A stretch of DNA of 64,000 nucleotides from Comamonadaceae bacterium (GCA_947476465.1 CANJQN010000015.1:1-64000); one strand, 5' to 3'; shown: positions 18,922 through 28,274, counted from the first letter of the stretch. The notes: a model not told the origin generated them from the sequence alone. Program-made: numbers and translations.

Positions 18922-19935
18922 GTGAAACACATTATAGGGGGCATCGGCCGGTCCGAGCCGGCGATCGTTCGAACGCTGCGGGTGGACGAGGAGTCAGCCG
19001 GCCAGCGCCTGGACAACTTCCTGATCAGGCATCTCAAGGGCGTGCCCAAGACCCATGTCTACCGCATCATCCGCAGCGGCGAGGTGCGGGTGAACAAGGG
19101 GCGCGCGTCGCCCGACTCCCGTATCGCGGCCGGCGACCAGGTGCGGGTGCCGCCGGTGCGGCTGTCGGAAGCCGCCGAGGTCAAAAAGGAGCGGCCCGCG
19201 CCCGCCCGCGAGTTCCCGGTGCTGTTCGAAGACGACCACCTGTTGGCCATCGACAAGCCGGCCGGCGTTGCGGTACATGGTGGCAGCGGGGTGAGCTTCG
19301 GCGTGATCGAGCAGCTGCGGCAGGCCCGCCCGCAGGCGAAGTTTCTGGAGCTGGTGCACCGGCTGGACCGCGAAACCTCAGGCATCCTGCTGCTGGCCAA
19401 GCGCCGCTCGGCCCTGACCAAGCTGCAAGACCAATTCCGGGAGCGCGAGACCGGCAAGACCTATCTGGCGCTGGTGACCGGCCGCTGGCCGGCCAGGCTC
19501 AAGGTGCTCGACCAGCCGCTGCACAAATACCTGTTGGCCGATGGTGAGCGCCGGGTGAAGGTGGTCGCCAAGGACGACCCCGACGGCATGCGCTCGATCA
19601 CGTTGGTCCAGGTGGCGCGCCGCGTGCCGGCGGCCGGGGCGCCGAATGCGGGGGAGGGCACGCTGCTGGAGGTGACCATCAAGACCGGCCGCACCCACCA
19701 GATTCGGGTGCACCTGGCCTCGCAAGGCCATCCGATCGCCGGCGACGACAAGTACGGCGATTTCGAACTGAACAAGGCCCTGCAGCGGCAAGGCCTCAAG
19801 CGCATGTTCCTGCATGCCTGGCGGTTACAGTTCCAGCACCCGGCGACGGGCGAGCGGGTCGAGCTGACCGCCGCGTTGCCACCCGAGCTTCAATCCTTCT
19901 TGCCGCCCGAAAAGAATGCGCCTGCGCCAGTTTGA
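18922..19935 (+). CDS. rluC: 23S rRNA pseudouridine synthase RluC
   Basis: Makes pseudouridine at three sites of 23S rRNA. About 337 residues. The S4 RNA-binding domain lies at about residues 20-80 (QRLDNFLIRHLKGVPK, then IRSGEVRVNKGR), followed by the RsuA/RluA catalytic domain with VHRLDRETSGILLLAK (catalytic Asp) and GRTHQIRVHLASQGHPI. It is closest to RluC, including AVHGGSGVSFGVIEQLR. The start is GTG 18922 (VKHIIGGIG); the open frame extends further upstream into the rne leader with non-protein-like sequence. Its last 20 bases overlap the next gene. Divergent from rne, as in E. coli. Confidence 0.92.
   Translation: MKHIIGGIGRSEPAIVRTLRVDEESAGQRLDNFLIRHLKGVPKTHVYRIIRSGEVRVNKGRASPDSRIAAGDQVRVPPVRLSEAAEVKKERPAPAREFPVLFEDDHLLAIDKPAGVAVHGGSGVSFGVIEQLRQARPQAKFLELVHRLDRETSGILLLAKRRSALTKLQDQFRERETGKTYLALVTGRWPARLKVLDQPLHKYLLADGERRVKVVAKDDPDGMRSITLVQVARRVPAAGAPNAGEGTLLEVTIKTGRTHQIRVHLASQGHPIAGDDKYGDFELNKALQRQGLKRMFLHAWRLQFQHPATGERVELTAALPPELQSFLPPEKNAPAPV
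18931..18936 (-). promoter_or_regulatory. Candidate rne promoter -10 element
   Basis: On the minus strand this reads TATAAT, a perfect sigma-70 -10 hexamer and rare in this GC-rich DNA. No good -35 is seen 16-18 bases upstream (GGCTCG or similar). It lies a few codons inside rluC, just after the proposed GTG start at 18922, so rne transcription would begin within the opposite gene's start region. Inference only. Confidence 0.45.
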
Positions 19936-20575
19936 CTTGATCGCCTTCGACTGGGACGGCACCCTGTTCGATTCCACCGCCATCATCGTGCGCTGCATCC
20001 AGGACGCGGTGGTCGACGTCGGCGGGCAGCGGCCCAGTGATCAGGCGGCCGCCTGGGTCATCGGCATGGCACTGCATGAAGCGCTGGCGCATGCCGCCCC
20101 GGACGTGCCGCCCGTGAAATACCCTGAACTCGGCGTGCGTTACCGCCACCACTACGCCCGCCACCAGGACGACCTGACCCTGTTCCAGGGCGCGCTGCCG
20201 CTGCTGCATGAGCTGCGCGCGCGCCAGCACTGGCTGGCCGTGGCCACCGGCAAGTCGCGCCGCGGGCTCGACGAGGCCTTGCGGTCGGTCGAGTTGCTGG
20301 GCGTGTTCGACGGCTCCCGCACGGCCGACGAGACCGCCGGCAAGCCGCATCCGCGGATGCTGCACGAGCTGATGCGTGAGTTCGGCGCGGCGCCCGAGCG
20401 CACGCTGATGATCGGCGACACCACCCACGACCTGCAGATGGCGTTGAACGCCGGTTGCGCCAGCGTGGGCGTGAGCTACGGCGCCCATGACGTCGATGGT
20501 TTTGAAGCCTTGCGGCCGCTCTTTGTCGCCCACACGATGGCCGATCTGCACGACTGGCTGCTGGCGAACGCATGA
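19916..20575 (+). CDS. HAD-family phosphatase, Gph-like
   Basis: 219-residue haloacid-dehalogenase phosphatase. Motif I is FDWDGTLFDST (nucleophile Asp), motif II VATGKSRRG, and motifs III/IV KPHPRMLHELM and LMIGDTTHDLQMA. The alpha-helical cap lies between. It resembles phosphoglycolate phosphatase-like proteins that often follow rluC. The natural substrate is unknown. It overlaps rluC by 20 bp and the following Rieske gene by 4 bp (ATGA), so it belongs to one operon. Confidence 0.88.
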   Translation: MRLRQFDLIAFDWDGTLFDSTAIIVRCIQDAVVDVGGQRPSDQAAAWVIGMALHEALAHAAPDVPPVKYPELGVRYRHHYARHQDDLTLFQGALPLLHELRARQHWLAVATGKSRRGLDEALRSVELLGVFDGSRTADETAGKPHPRMLHELMREFGAAPERTLMIGDTTHDLQMALNAGCASVGVSYGAHDVDGFEALRPLFVAHTMADLHDWLLANA

Positions 20576-20949
20576 GCCCGACCATGGAATCGACCATCCC
20601 GCTGTGCAACGCCCGCGACCTGGCCGAAGGTGGCCAGGCCGTTCCCTTCGACGTGGTGTACGGCGGCCAGACCTGCCGAGCCTTCGCCGTGCGCTGGGAC
20701 GGCCAGGTCCATGCGTACCTCAATCGCTGCGCCCACGTGGCCATGGAGATGGACTACATGCCCAACCGCTTTTTCGACGACAGCGGCCAATGGCTGCTGT
20801 GCGCCACGCACGGCGCCGCCTACGCGCCGGACACCGGCCGCTGTGCGGGCGGCCCTTGCCGAGGTGGGCTGGTGAAGATCGCCCTGACCGAGCGCGATGG
20901 TGTGGTCCACTGGCATACTGCGTTCAACCTTCAACCCGTCACCTTTTGA
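20572..20949 (+). CDS. Rieske [2Fe-2S] ferredoxin-like protein
   Basis: Small soluble Rieske protein of 125 residues. Cluster ligands are visible as Cys53-x-His55 (NRCAHV) and Cys77-x-x-His80 (LCATHG). Three further residues, Cys12, Cys91 and Cys96, are extra. Such proteins transfer electrons to oxygenases or other partners; none is encoded nearby. The gene lies between gph-like and sppA with overlapping or near-overlapping junctions, an arrangement I associate with Comamonadaceae and relatives. The partner is unknown. Confidence 0.85.
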   Translation: MSPTMESTIPLCNARDLAEGGQAVPFDVVYGGQTCRAFAVRWDGQVHAYLNRCAHVAMEMDYMPNRFFDDSGQWLLCATHGAAYAPDTGRCAGGPCRGGLVKIALTERDGVVHWHTAFNLQPVTF

Positions 20950-20959
20950 CGCACCTTCC

Positions 20960-21976
20960 ATGACCGACCGCATGCCGCCCGACGACTCGGGCCCGCACGA
21001 TTTCGCCACGTCCGCGCAGCGCCCCGACCCCGTTGCCGCGCAGGCCCCTCATGCGCCCGGCTGGGAGCGCGACACGCTGGAGCGGCTGGCGTTTGCCAGC
21101 CTGACCGAACAGCGGCAGGCGCGCCACTGGCGCATCTTCTTCCGCCTAGCCTGGCTGGTGTTCTTCGCAGCGCTGGCCTGGGCCCTGCTGTCTCGCGGCG
21201 GCAGCCCCGCCGACATCACCACGCCGCACACGGCCGTGGTGGAGATCAAGGGCGAGATCACCGCGGGCGAGGAAACCAGCGCCGAAGCCGTGGTGGCGTC
21301 CTTGCGCTCGGCATTCGAGGACACTGGCGCCAAAGGCATCGTGCTCCTGATCAACTCGCCGGGCGGCAGCCCGGTGCAGGCGGGGATCATCTACGACGAG
21401 ATCGGCCGCCTCAAGGAAAAGCACAAGAAGCCGGTGTACGCCGTGGTGGAGGAGTCCTGCGCCTCGGCCGCCTACTATGTCGCCGCGGCCGCCGACAAGA
21501 TCTATGTCGACAAGGCCAGCATAGTCGGCAGCATCGGTGTGCTGATGGACAGCTTCGGCTTCACCGGCCTGATGGACAAGCTGGGCGTAGAGCGGCGCCT
21601 GCTCACCGCCGGCGAGAACAAGGGCTTCCTCGACCCGTTCAAGCCGATGACCGAGCGCGAGCGCGATTTCGCCAAGGGCCTGCTCGAGCAGATCCACGGC
21701 CAGTTCATCGACGCCGTGAAGAAAGGCCGTGGCACGCGCCTGAAAGACGACCCCGCGCTGTTTAGCGGCCTGTTCTGGACCGGCAAGCAGGCCATCGACC
21801 TCGGTTTGGCCGACCAGCTGGGCAACGTCGACTTCGTCGCCCGCGAGGTGATCAAGGCCGAGGAGCTGGTTGACTACACGCGCCGCTCGAACGTGGCCGA
21901 ACGCCTGGCCAAGCGCTTTGGCGCCGCTCTGGGCGAGAGCGCCGTCAAAGCGCTACGCACGACGGCGATCCGATAA
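20960..21976 (+). CDS. sppA: S49-family signal peptide peptidase
   Basis: Membrane-anchored serine protease that degrades cleaved signal peptides. 338 residues: a short-form SppA (one S49 domain). The N-terminal cytoplasmic tail is followed by one transmembrane helix (about 60-82). The catalytic Ser is likely in EESCASAAYYVAAAAD and the general-base Lys in AGENKGFLDPF, as in the B. subtilis short form. VLLINSPGGSP and KIYVDKASIVGSIGVLM are family motifs. ATG 20960 is 10 bases after the Rieske stop; an upstream in-frame extension overlapping that gene was rejected. Confidence 0.9.
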   Translation: MTDRMPPDDSGPHDFATSAQRPDPVAAQAPHAPGWERDTLERLAFASLTEQRQARHWRIFFRLAWLVFFAALAWALLSRGGSPADITTPHTAVVEIKGEITAGEETSAEAVVASLRSAFEDTGAKGIVLLINSPGGSPVQAGIIYDEIGRLKEKHKKPVYAVVEESCASAAYYVAAAADKIYVDKASIVGSIGVLMDSFGFTGLMDKLGVERRLLTAGENKGFLDPFKPMTERERDFAKGLLEQIHGQFIDAVKKGRGTRLKDDPALFSGLFWTGKQAIDLGLADQLGNVDFVAREVIKAEELVDYTRRSNVAERLAKRFGAALGESAVKALRTTAIR

Positions 21977-21995
21977 GCGCTTAGCCAAGGAGCTG

Positions 21996-22766
21996 TCAGG
22001 GGCCGATCGAGAAGACGGCCGGCCCCTCGGGCGCCGGCCCGTGGCGCTCGCGCCAAGCCTGCACCGGCAGGCTGCGGGTAAGGGCGTCGTCCAGAGTCAG
22101 TCCGCTACTGACCGACAGCCGAGTGCCAGGTTGCAGTGCCGACAAGAGCGCCGACAGCAGCGCCGCATTCCGGTAGGGTGTCTCGATGAAAATTTGCGCC
22201 TGGCCGGTGCGAAGCGCCAGCACCTCCAGTTCGCGGATACGTTGCTGGCGCGCTGCCGCTTCCTGCGGCAGGTAGCCGACAAAGGCGAAGTTCTGGCCGT
22301 TGAGGCCGCTGGCGGCCAACGCCAGCAACAGCGAGCACGGCCCGACCAGCGGCAATACCGTCAGGCCCAGGTCGTGCGCGGCCCGCACCACCGAAGAGCC
22401 AGGGTCGGCGATGGCCGGCATTCCGGCTTCGCTCAACAGGCCGATGTCATGACCTGCCAAGGCCGCTTGCAACAGCGGGCGGGCGTCGAAGCCGGGGCCA
22501 TGGTCGCCCTTCTTGTGGACTTCGCGCGGCAGCTCAACGATGTGCTGCTGCTGCAGCGGCTGGGCCAGCGGGCGCAGCTCACCCACGCGCTTGAGGAAGG
22601 CTCGGGTGGTCTTGGCGTTCTCGCAGACCCAGTGGGTGGTGGCGGCGGCGGCGGCCAGCGTGGCGGCGGGCAGCACCGCGTCGATCGGGGACTGGGTGTC
22701 GCAGCCGAAGTCCAGCGGCGCCGGCACCAGCAGCAGCCGTCCAGGCGAGGTTGCTGCGGCGCTCAT
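21996..22766 (-). CDS. Tetrapyrrole-methylase-fold SAM methyltransferase (RsmI-like paralogue)
   Basis: 256-residue protein of the tetrapyrrole methylase superfamily. The SAM-binding features are DIGLLSEAGMPAIADPGSSVVRAAHDLG and VLPLVGPCSLLLALAASGLNGQNFAFVGYLP, which resemble RsmI (16S rRNA C1402 2'-O-methyltransferase). The N-terminus differs (GRLLLVPAPLDFG), as in the SAM-methyltransferase paralogues common in this order. It overlaps the maf gene upstream by 4 bp, so the two are co-transcribed. It may modify RNA; the substrate is unproven. Confidence 0.82.
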   Translation of the reverse strand: MSAAATSPGRLLLVPAPLDFGCDTQSPIDAVLPAATLAAAAATTHWVCENAKTTRAFLKRVGELRPLAQPLQQQHIVELPREVHKKGDHGPGFDARPLLQAALAGHDIGLLSEAGMPAIADPGSSVVRAAHDLGLTVLPLVGPCSLLLALAASGLNGQNFAFVGYLPQEAAARQQRIRELEVLALRTGQAQIFIETPYRNAALLSALLSALQPGTRLSVSSGLTLDDALTRSLPVQAWRERHGPAPEGPAVFSIGP

Positions 22767-23371
22767 GCAAGCAACTGCACGCCCGCAGCGCGCAGCATGC
22801 GGCAGGTGCGCATCAGCGGCAAGCCGACCAGCGCCGTGGGGTCGTCATTTTCGATGGTCTCCAGCAGCGCGATGCCCAGCCCTTCGCTGCGGGCGCTGCC
22901 GGCGCAGTCGTACGGCTTCTCGGCGCGCAGGTAGCTTTCGATCTCGGCGTCGCTCAGTTCGCGAAAGCGCACCCGCACCGGCGCCAGATCCAACTGCTCG
23001 AAGCCGCTGGCCTGGCACACCACGGCCACCGCGGTCTGGAACACCACCCAGCGCCCGCGCATGCGGCGCAATTGTTCAACCGCGCGCTCGTGGTCGCCGG
23101 GCTTGCCCAGTGGCTCGCCGTCGAGGTCAGCCACCTGGTCCGATCCGATCACGACGGCCTGTGGAAACCGAGTGGCGACTTCCCGCGCCTTGGCCAGTGC
23201 GAGACGCCGCGCCAGAGCCTGCGGGGCCTCACCTGGTTGCGGTGTTTCGTCGACATCGGGTGAGGCGACCTCAAACGGAAGTCGCAGGCGCGACAGCAGT
23301 TCGCGCCGGTAAGCGGAGGTCGACCCGAGTACCACGGGTCGGCCGGCAAGGGTGGCAAGGGCCTGGAGCAT
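22763..23371 (-). CDS. Maf/YceF-type nucleotide pyrophosphatase
   Basis: 202-residue Maf-family house-cleaning enzyme that hydrolyses modified nucleoside triphosphates. Motifs are LGSTSAYRRELLSRL, the catalytic AVVIGSDQVADLDGEPLGKP (Asp base) and EKPYDCAGSARSEGLG. The last matches the YceF subgroup, which acts on 7-methyl-GTP. It is divergent from the YceD gene at 23397 with only 25 bp between start codons, as in the E. coli yceF/yceD-rpmF order. Confidence 0.9.
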   Translation of the reverse strand: MLQALATLAGRPVVLGSTSAYRRELLSRLRLPFEVASPDVDETPQPGEAPQALARRLALAKAREVATRFPQAVVIGSDQVADLDGEPLGKPGDHERAVEQLRRMRGRWVVFQTAVAVVCQASGFEQLDLAPVRVRFRELSDAEIESYLRAEKPYDCAGSARSEGLGIALLETIENDDPTALVGLPLMRTCRMLRAAGVQLLA

Positions 23372-23396
23372 GCGGCGATTCTCTTACACTGCCCGG

Positions 23397-23939
23397 ATGC
23401 GCAAGGAGTTCAACCCCCAGCGCCTGGACGTCCAGGCCTTTGCCGACGATGGCGCGCAGCTCCAGGGCAGCGCCTTTCTGGCCGACATGCCGAGGCTGCT
23501 GGCCGAGGTCGCGGGCCGCGGGCCGGACCTTGCGGTGCGGTGGCGGGCGCAGGGCGAGTTGCTCGATCCGCATCATGTGCGGCCGCAAGTGTGGCTGCAC
23601 CTGCGGGCCGACACCGTCCTGCCGCTGACCTGCCAGCGTTGCCTGCTGCCGGTGGACACCCCGGTGTCCTTCGAGCGAGCCTTCCGGTTTGTGGCCGACG
23701 AGTCCACCGCCGAGGCCGAGGACGAGCTGGCCGAAGAAGACGTGCTCGCCCTCAGCCGCGCCTTCGACCTGCCGGCTCTGGTCGAGGACGAACTGCTGCT
23801 GGAGTTGCCCCTGGTGCCCCGCCACGAGGCCTGCCCCGAGCCCGTCAAGCTGAGCGTCGCCGATCCCGACTTCGAAGCCGAACCCGAGCGCCCGAACCCC
23901 TTCGCGGTGCTGGGCCGACTCAAGGGCGGCAAATCATGA
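23397..23939 (+). CDS. YceD/DUF177 family protein
   Basis: 180-residue YceD-family protein. The conserved pair of cysteines is in LTCQRCLLPV, and an acidic central stretch (DESTAEAEDELAEED) precedes a LVEDELLLELPLVPRH motif and a C-terminal RPNPFAVLGRLKGGK. The family is always near rpmF and has been linked to 23S rRNA maturation or ribosome assembly. ATG 23397 is chosen because the more upstream start overlaps maf. It is transcribed with rpmF, plsX and the fab genes. Confidence 0.88.
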   Translation: MRKEFNPQRLDVQAFADDGAQLQGSAFLADMPRLLAEVAGRGPDLAVRWRAQGELLDPHHVRPQVWLHLRADTVLPLTCQRCLLPVDTPVSFERAFRFVADESTAEAEDELAEEDVLALSRAFDLPALVEDELLLELPLVPRHEACPEPVKLSVADPDFEAEPERPNPFAVLGRLKGGKS

Positions 23940-24109
23940 GCGGAGCACCGCGGGACTTGGGCTACAATAATGGGCTTTCACGCGGCCAGCCGGGCTTTTC
24001 AGACCAGACTTATCGTCCTAGCTGAGGTCCCCCTGGTTGGCGCGCTCCCACCCACCCTCATTCGAGACTGCTGCGTTTGTACGCGGCACCTTCCTTCCAG
24101 GAGTCCGTC

Positions 24110-24292
24110 ATGGCCGTTCAGCAAAACAAGAAGTCTCCCTCCAAGCGGGGCATGCACCGTTCGCACAACGCCCTCAATGTGCCGGGCATTGCGGTCGAGC
24201 CCACCACAGGCGAAACCCATCTGCGCCACCACATCAGCCCCAACGGCTTCTACCGTGGCCGCAAGGTTGTCAAGACCAAAAACGACGCCTGA
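24110..24292 (+). CDS. rpmF: 50S ribosomal protein L32
   Basis: 60-residue L32, normal length. The N-terminus [18 protein letters not shown] and the [15 protein letters not shown] end are conserved. Basic residues dominate. It has a strong ribosome site (CCAGGAGT) before ATG 24110. It follows YceD after a 170-bp spacer containing a TACAAT at 23963-23968 that might be an internal promoter -10, without a clear -35. Confidence 0.96.
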   Translation: MAVQQNKKSPSKRGMHRSHNALNVPGIAVEPTTGETHLRHHISPNGFYRGRKVVKTKNDA

Positions 24293-24328
24293 CACGACGC
24301 CTGGTCGGCGCGTTTCATCCCTCGGCCG

Positions 24329-24360
24329 GGGCCCGGTGCCGCTTGCGTGGCTCGGGCCCT
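24329..24360 (+). terminator. Weak hairpin after rpmF
   Basis: GGGCCCG at 24329-24335 pairs with CGGGCCC at 24353-24359, with a 17-base loop, followed by TTGTTATT. The T-tract is poor, so it could be a partial terminator or processing site between rpmF and plsX rather than a full stop. Confidence 0.35.
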
Positions 24361-24442
24361 TGTTATTGGCGCCGCCCAACAGGCGGCGCTTACCCGGCCC
24401 GCAGCGGATCGGCCCGCCCGCGTACGCTGCACACTTGAGTCC

Positions 24443-25507
24443 ATGACAACAACCTTGGCTGTCGATTGCATGGGGGGCGACCACGGTCCCCATGTAACGC
24501 TGCCGGCCTGCCGGCACTTCCTCGATCGGCATCCGCAGGCGCACCTGCTGCTGGTGGGCCAGCCTGAAGCTCTGGCCGGTTTTCACCACCAGCGGGCGAC
24601 GATCGTCGGCGCCACCGAAGTGGTCCTGATGGACGACGCGGTCGAGGTGGCCCTTCGGCGCAAGAAGGATTCGTCCATGCGCGTGGCGATCCAGCAGGTC
24701 AAGGAAGGCAAGGCGCAGGTGGCCGTCTCGGCCGGCAACACCGGGGCCCTGATGGCGCTGGCCCGCTATCTGCTCAAGACCGTCGAGGGCATCGACCGCC
24801 CGGCCATTGCCTACCCCTTGCCCAACGCCCGCGGCGGCGCCACCACGGTGCTCGACCTGGGTGCCAACGTCGACTGCACCGAGCATCACCTGCTGCAGTT
24901 CGCGGTGATGGGCTCGGCCCTGGTCTCGGCCCTGCGCAATGTCGACCAGCCCACCGTCGGGCTGCTCAACATCGGTGAAGAGGTGATGAAGGGCAGCGAG
25001 GTGATCAAGCGGGCCGGTGAGTTGCTGCGCTCGGCGGCGCAGGCCGGCGACCTGAACTTCCATGGCAACGTCGAGGGCAACGACATCTTCAAGGGCACGA
25101 CCGACATCGTGGTGTGCGACGGCTTTGTGGGCAATGTGGCTCTGAAAACCAGCGAAGGACTGGCCTCCATGATTGGCGGCTTTCTGAAGGAAGAGTTTTC
25201 GCGCAACCCTTTGACCAAGCTGGCCGCGATCGCCGCCTACCCGGTGCTGGCGGCCTTCAAGCGCCGGGTCGACTACCGGCGCTACAACGGTGCCGCCCTC
25301 TTGGGCCTGCGCGGCCTGGTGTTCAAGAGCCATGGCTCGGCCGACGCGTTCGCTTTCGAGCAGGCGCTGGGCCGGGCGTATGATGCGGCCCGAAACGACT
25401 TGCTGGAGCGGGTGCGGGCGCGCATCGCCCACGCCCGGCCGCTGCTGGTGGGTGAGGCCCCCGTAGCCAGCGACAGCCAGACTGCCGAGGCCCCGGCCGC
25501 GAGTTGA
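24443..25507 (+). CDS. plsX: Phosphate acyltransferase PlsX
   Basis: Makes acyl-phosphate from acyl-ACP for phospholipid synthesis. 354 residues. The N-terminal [17 protein letters not shown] and [14 protein letters not shown] signatures are clear, as are [19 protein letters not shown] and [17 protein letters not shown]. The start is ATG 24443 (MTTTLAVD); the longer frame upstream is non-coding. fabH follows 9 bases downstream, so they are co-transcribed. Confidence 0.95.
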   Translation: MTTTLAVDCMGGDHGPHVTLPACRHFLDRHPQAHLLLVGQPEALAGFHHQRATIVGATEVVLMDDAVEVALRRKKDSSMRVAIQQVKEGKAQVAVSAGNTGALMALARYLLKTVEGIDRPAIAYPLPNARGGATTVLDLGANVDCTEHHLLQFAVMGSALVSALRNVDQPTVGLLNIGEEVMKGSEVIKRAGELLRSAAQAGDLNFHGNVEGNDIFKGTTDIVVCDGFVGNVALKTSEGLASMIGGFLKEEFSRNPLTKLAAIAAYPVLAAFKRRVDYRRYNGAALLGLRGLVFKSHGSADAFAFEQALGRAYDAARNDLLERVRARIAHARPLLVGEAPVASDSQTAEAPAAS

Positions 25508-25516
25508 CGGAGATTC

Positions 25517-26494
25517 ATGACACGCTATTCCCGCATTGCCGGCACCGGCAGCTACCTGCCGCCCCGGCGACTGACCAACGCCGACCTGGTCGCCGAACTG
25601 GCCCTGCAAGGCATCGAGACTTCTGACGATTGGATCGTCGAGCGCACCGGCATTCGCGCCCGCCACTTCGCCGGGCCCGAGGTCAACGCGAGCGACCTGG
25701 CCTTGCAGGCTGCGCGTCACGCGCTCGAAGCCGCCGGCGTCGCGGCCGCCGAGATCGACCTGATCATCGTCGCCACCTCCACACCCGACATGGTGTTCCC
25801 CTCGACGGCGACCATCCTGCAGCACAAGCTGGGCATCGCCGGCTGCCCGGCCTTCGACCTGCAGGCCGTGTGCAGCGGCTTCGTCTACGCGCTCACGGTC
25901 GCCGACGCGATGATCAAGACCGGCACGGCGAACAAGGCATTGGTGATCGGCGCAGAGGTGTTCTCGCGCATCCTCGACTTCACCGACCGCACCACCTGCG
26001 TGCTGTTCGGCGACGGCGCAGGCGCCGTGGTGCTGGAAGCGTCGGACATGCCGGGCATCCTGGCGACCGACCTGCACGCCGACGGCAAGCACGTGGGCAT
26101 CCTGTGCGTGCCGGGAACGGTCAGTGGCGGCAAGGTCACCGGTGATCCGCTGCTCAAGATGGACGGCCAGGCGGTGTTCAAGCTGGCCGTGGGCGTGCTG
26201 GAAGACGCTGCCCGGGCCACGCTGGCCAAGGCCGGACGCACCACCGACGACATCGACTGGCTGATCCCGCACCAGGCCAACATCCGCATCATGCAGAGCA
26301 CGGCCCGCAAGCTGAAATTGCCCATGGACAAGGTGATCGTCACGGTCGACCAGCACGGCAATACCTCGGCTGCCTCGATCCCCCTGGCACTGGACGCCGC
26401 GGTGCGAAGCGGCAAGGTCAAGCCCGGCGACACGCTCATGCTCGAAGGCGTCGGTGGCGGCTTCACCTGGGGCGCGGTGCTGCTCGATTACTGA
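25517..26494 (+). CDS. fabH: 3-oxoacyl-ACP synthase III
   Basis: Starts fatty-acid synthesis by condensing acetyl-CoA with malonyl-ACP. 325 residues. The catalytic triad is visible: Cys119 in [11 protein letters not shown], His252 in [11 protein letters not shown] and Asn282 in HGNTSAAS. The start is ATG 25517. In the yceD-rpmF-plsX-fabH-fabD-fabG-acpP-fabF cluster. Confidence 0.96.
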   Translation: MTRYSRIAGTGSYLPPRRLTNADLVAELALQGIETSDDWIVERTGIRARHFAGPEVNASDLALQAARHALEAAGVAAAEIDLIIVATSTPDMVFPSTATILQHKLGIAGCPAFDLQAVCSGFVYALTVADAMIKTGTANKALVIGAEVFSRILDFTDRTTCVLFGDGAGAVVLEASDMPGILATDLHADGKHVGILCVPGTVSGGKVTGDPLLKMDGQAVFKLAVGVLEDAARATLAKAGRTTDDIDWLIPHQANIRIMQSTARKLKLPMDKVIVTVDQHGNTSAASIPLALDAAVRSGKVKPGDTLMLEGVGGGFTWGAVLLDY

Positions 26495-26504
26495 AAAGCC
26501 AAGA

Positions 26505-27455
26505 ATGAAACCGTTCGCATTTGTTTTCCCCGGCCAGGGTTCGCAGGCCGTGGGCATGCTCGACGCCTGGGGCGACCACCCGGCCGTGCGCCAGACGCTG
26601 CAGGAAGCCTGCGATGCCCTGGGCGAGGACATCGCCAGGCTGATTCACGAAGGTCCCAAGGAAGCCCTGGCCCTCACGACCAACACCCAGCCGGTGATGC
26701 TGGTGGCCGGCGTGGCCGCCTGGCGTGCCTGGCAAGCCGAGGGCGGCGCGCAACCGTCGGCCCTGGCCGGGCATTCGCTGGGCGAGTATTCGGCGCTGGT
26801 TGCGGCCGGCGCACTGACGCTGGCGCAGGCCGCGCCCCTGGTGCGCTTTCGTGCTCAGGCCATGCAGGATGCGGTGCCGGTTGGCGTCGGCGCCATGGCC
26901 GCCATTCTCGGCATGGACGCCGCAAAGGTCATCGAGGGTTGCGCACAAGTGACGGCTGCTTTTGGCCCTGGCTCCACCGAAGTGGTGCAGGCGGTCAACT
27001 TCAACGATCCCGCCCAGACCGTCATCGCCGGCAGCAAGGCCGGCGTCGAAAAGGCGTGCGAGGTGCTCAAGGGCCTGGGCGCCAAGCGCGCATTGCCGCT
27101 GCCGGTGTCCGCGCCTTTCCACTCCAGCCTGATGAAGCCCGCCGCTGACCGCCTGCGCGAGCGACTGGCCGAAACAACCATCGCCGCGCCCGCCATCCCG
27201 GTGGTCAACAACATCGATGTGGCGGCGCAATCCGACCCCGCCCGCATCCGCGATGCCCTTTACCGGCAGGCCTTCGGCCCGGTGCGCTGGGTCGAGTGCG
27301 TGCGCGCCATCCAGGCCCGCGGCATCGATACCCTGGTCGAGTGCGGCCCCGGCAAGCTGCTGGCCGGCATGACCAAGCGCATCGACGCGCAGCTCACCGG
27401 CGCGGCGCTCTTTGATCCGGCCACGCTGGCCGAAGTCAAGGGCCTTCTGGCATGA
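26505..27455 (+). CDS. fabD: Malonyl-CoA:ACP transacylase
   Basis: Loads malonyl onto ACP. 316 residues. N-terminal FVFPGQGSQAVGM, nucleophile Ser91 in LAGHSLGEYSALVAAG, and a catalytic His in PVSAPFHSSLM. ATG 26505 is 10 bases after fabH; an earlier in-frame start overlapping fabH was rejected. The stop overlaps the fabG start by 4 bp. Confidence 0.96.
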   Translation: MKPFAFVFPGQGSQAVGMLDAWGDHPAVRQTLQEACDALGEDIARLIHEGPKEALALTTNTQPVMLVAGVAAWRAWQAEGGAQPSALAGHSLGEYSALVAAGALTLAQAAPLVRFRAQAMQDAVPVGVGAMAAILGMDAAKVIEGCAQVTAAFGPGSTEVVQAVNFNDPAQTVIAGSKAGVEKACEVLKGLGAKRALPLPVSAPFHSSLMKPAADRLRERLAETTIAAPAIPVVNNIDVAAQSDPARIRDALYRQAFGPVRWVECVRAIQARGIDTLVECGPGKLLAGMTKRIDAQLTGAALFDPATLAEVKGLLA

Positions 27456-28201
27456 GCAATACCGAATTCGCGGGCCAGGTCGCCCTGGTCACCGGCGCCT
27501 CGCGTGGCATCGGCGCTTCCATCGCTGCGCAGCTGGCGGCGCGCGGCCTCAAGGTTATCGGCACCGCCACTACCGACGCCGGCGCACAGCGCATCACTGA
27601 GGCGCTGGCGGCGCATGAGGGCTGTCGTGGCGCCACGCTCGACGTGAACGATGCGGCTGCGGCGCAAGCCCTGGTCGAGGGCATCGTCAAGGCCCATGGC
27701 GGCCTGCAGGTGCTGGTCAACAACGCCGGCATCACCCGCGACATGCTGGCCATGCGCCTGAAGGACGAAGACTGGGACGCGGTCCTGGACACCAACCTCA
27801 AGGCGGTGTTTCGCATGAGCCGGGCCGTGATGCGCACGATGATGAAGCAGCGTTATGGCCGCATCATCAGCATCACCTCGGTGGTGGGCGCTTCGGGCAA
27901 CCCGGGTCAGGCCAACTACGCGGCGGCCAAGGCCGGCGTGGCCGGCATGACGCGCGCCCTGGCGCGCGAACTCGGCAGCCGCAACATCACGGTCAACTGC
28001 GTCGCGCCGGGCTTCATCGCCACCGACATGACGGCGTCGCTGCCGCAAGAGCAACAGAAGGCGCTGCTGGGGCAGATTCCGCTGGGCCAGCTGGGCCGGC
28101 CCGAAGATATCGCCCATGCCGTGGCCTACCTGGCGTCGCCGCAAGCAGGTTACGTGACGGGGCAGGAACTGCACGTCAATGGCGGCATGTACATGGCCTA
28201 G
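27452..28201 (+). CDS. fabG: 3-oxoacyl-ACP reductase
   Basis: NADPH-dependent SDR enzyme for the first reduction of chain elongation. 249 residues. The cofactor motif VTGASRGIGASIA, NNAGITRD, and the catalytic Ser143, Tyr156 and Lys160 in SVVGASGNPGQANYAAAK are all present, as is the C-terminal GYVTGQELHVNGGMYM. ATG 27452 overlaps fabD (ATGA). Confidence 0.96.
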   Translation: MSNTEFAGQVALVTGASRGIGASIAAQLAARGLKVIGTATTDAGAQRITEALAAHEGCRGATLDVNDAAAAQALVEGIVKAHGGLQVLVNNAGITRDMLAMRLKDEDWDAVLDTNLKAVFRMSRAVMRTMMKQRYGRIISITSVVGASGNPGQANYAAAKAGVAGMTRALARELGSRNITVNCVAPGFIATDMTASLPQEQQKALLGQIPLGQLGRPEDIAHAVAYLASPQAGYVTGQELHVNGGMYMA

Positions 28202-28260
28202 GGGCGCAGCCACAAGCGCCGTTCTTTCCACCCGGTTTTATCCGCCCGGCACTGACCGAC

Positions 28261-28274
28261 AGGGGTCGACCCCT
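28261..28274. promoter_or_regulatory. Perfect 14-bp palindrome upstream of acpP
   Basis: AGGGGTCGACCCCT is perfectly self-complementary. It lies 8 bases upstream of TAAAAT at 28283-28288, which could be an acpP promoter -10. The palindrome would overlap the -35 region, so it could be an operator or simply a hairpin in the fabG-acpP transcript. No -35 consensus is seen. Confidence 0.4.

Noticed and set aside
23999..26632. 877-residue minus-strand frame across rpmF, plsX and fabH
   Set aside because: Antisense to three well-supported genes, His/Gly/Arg/Gln-rich, no domain.
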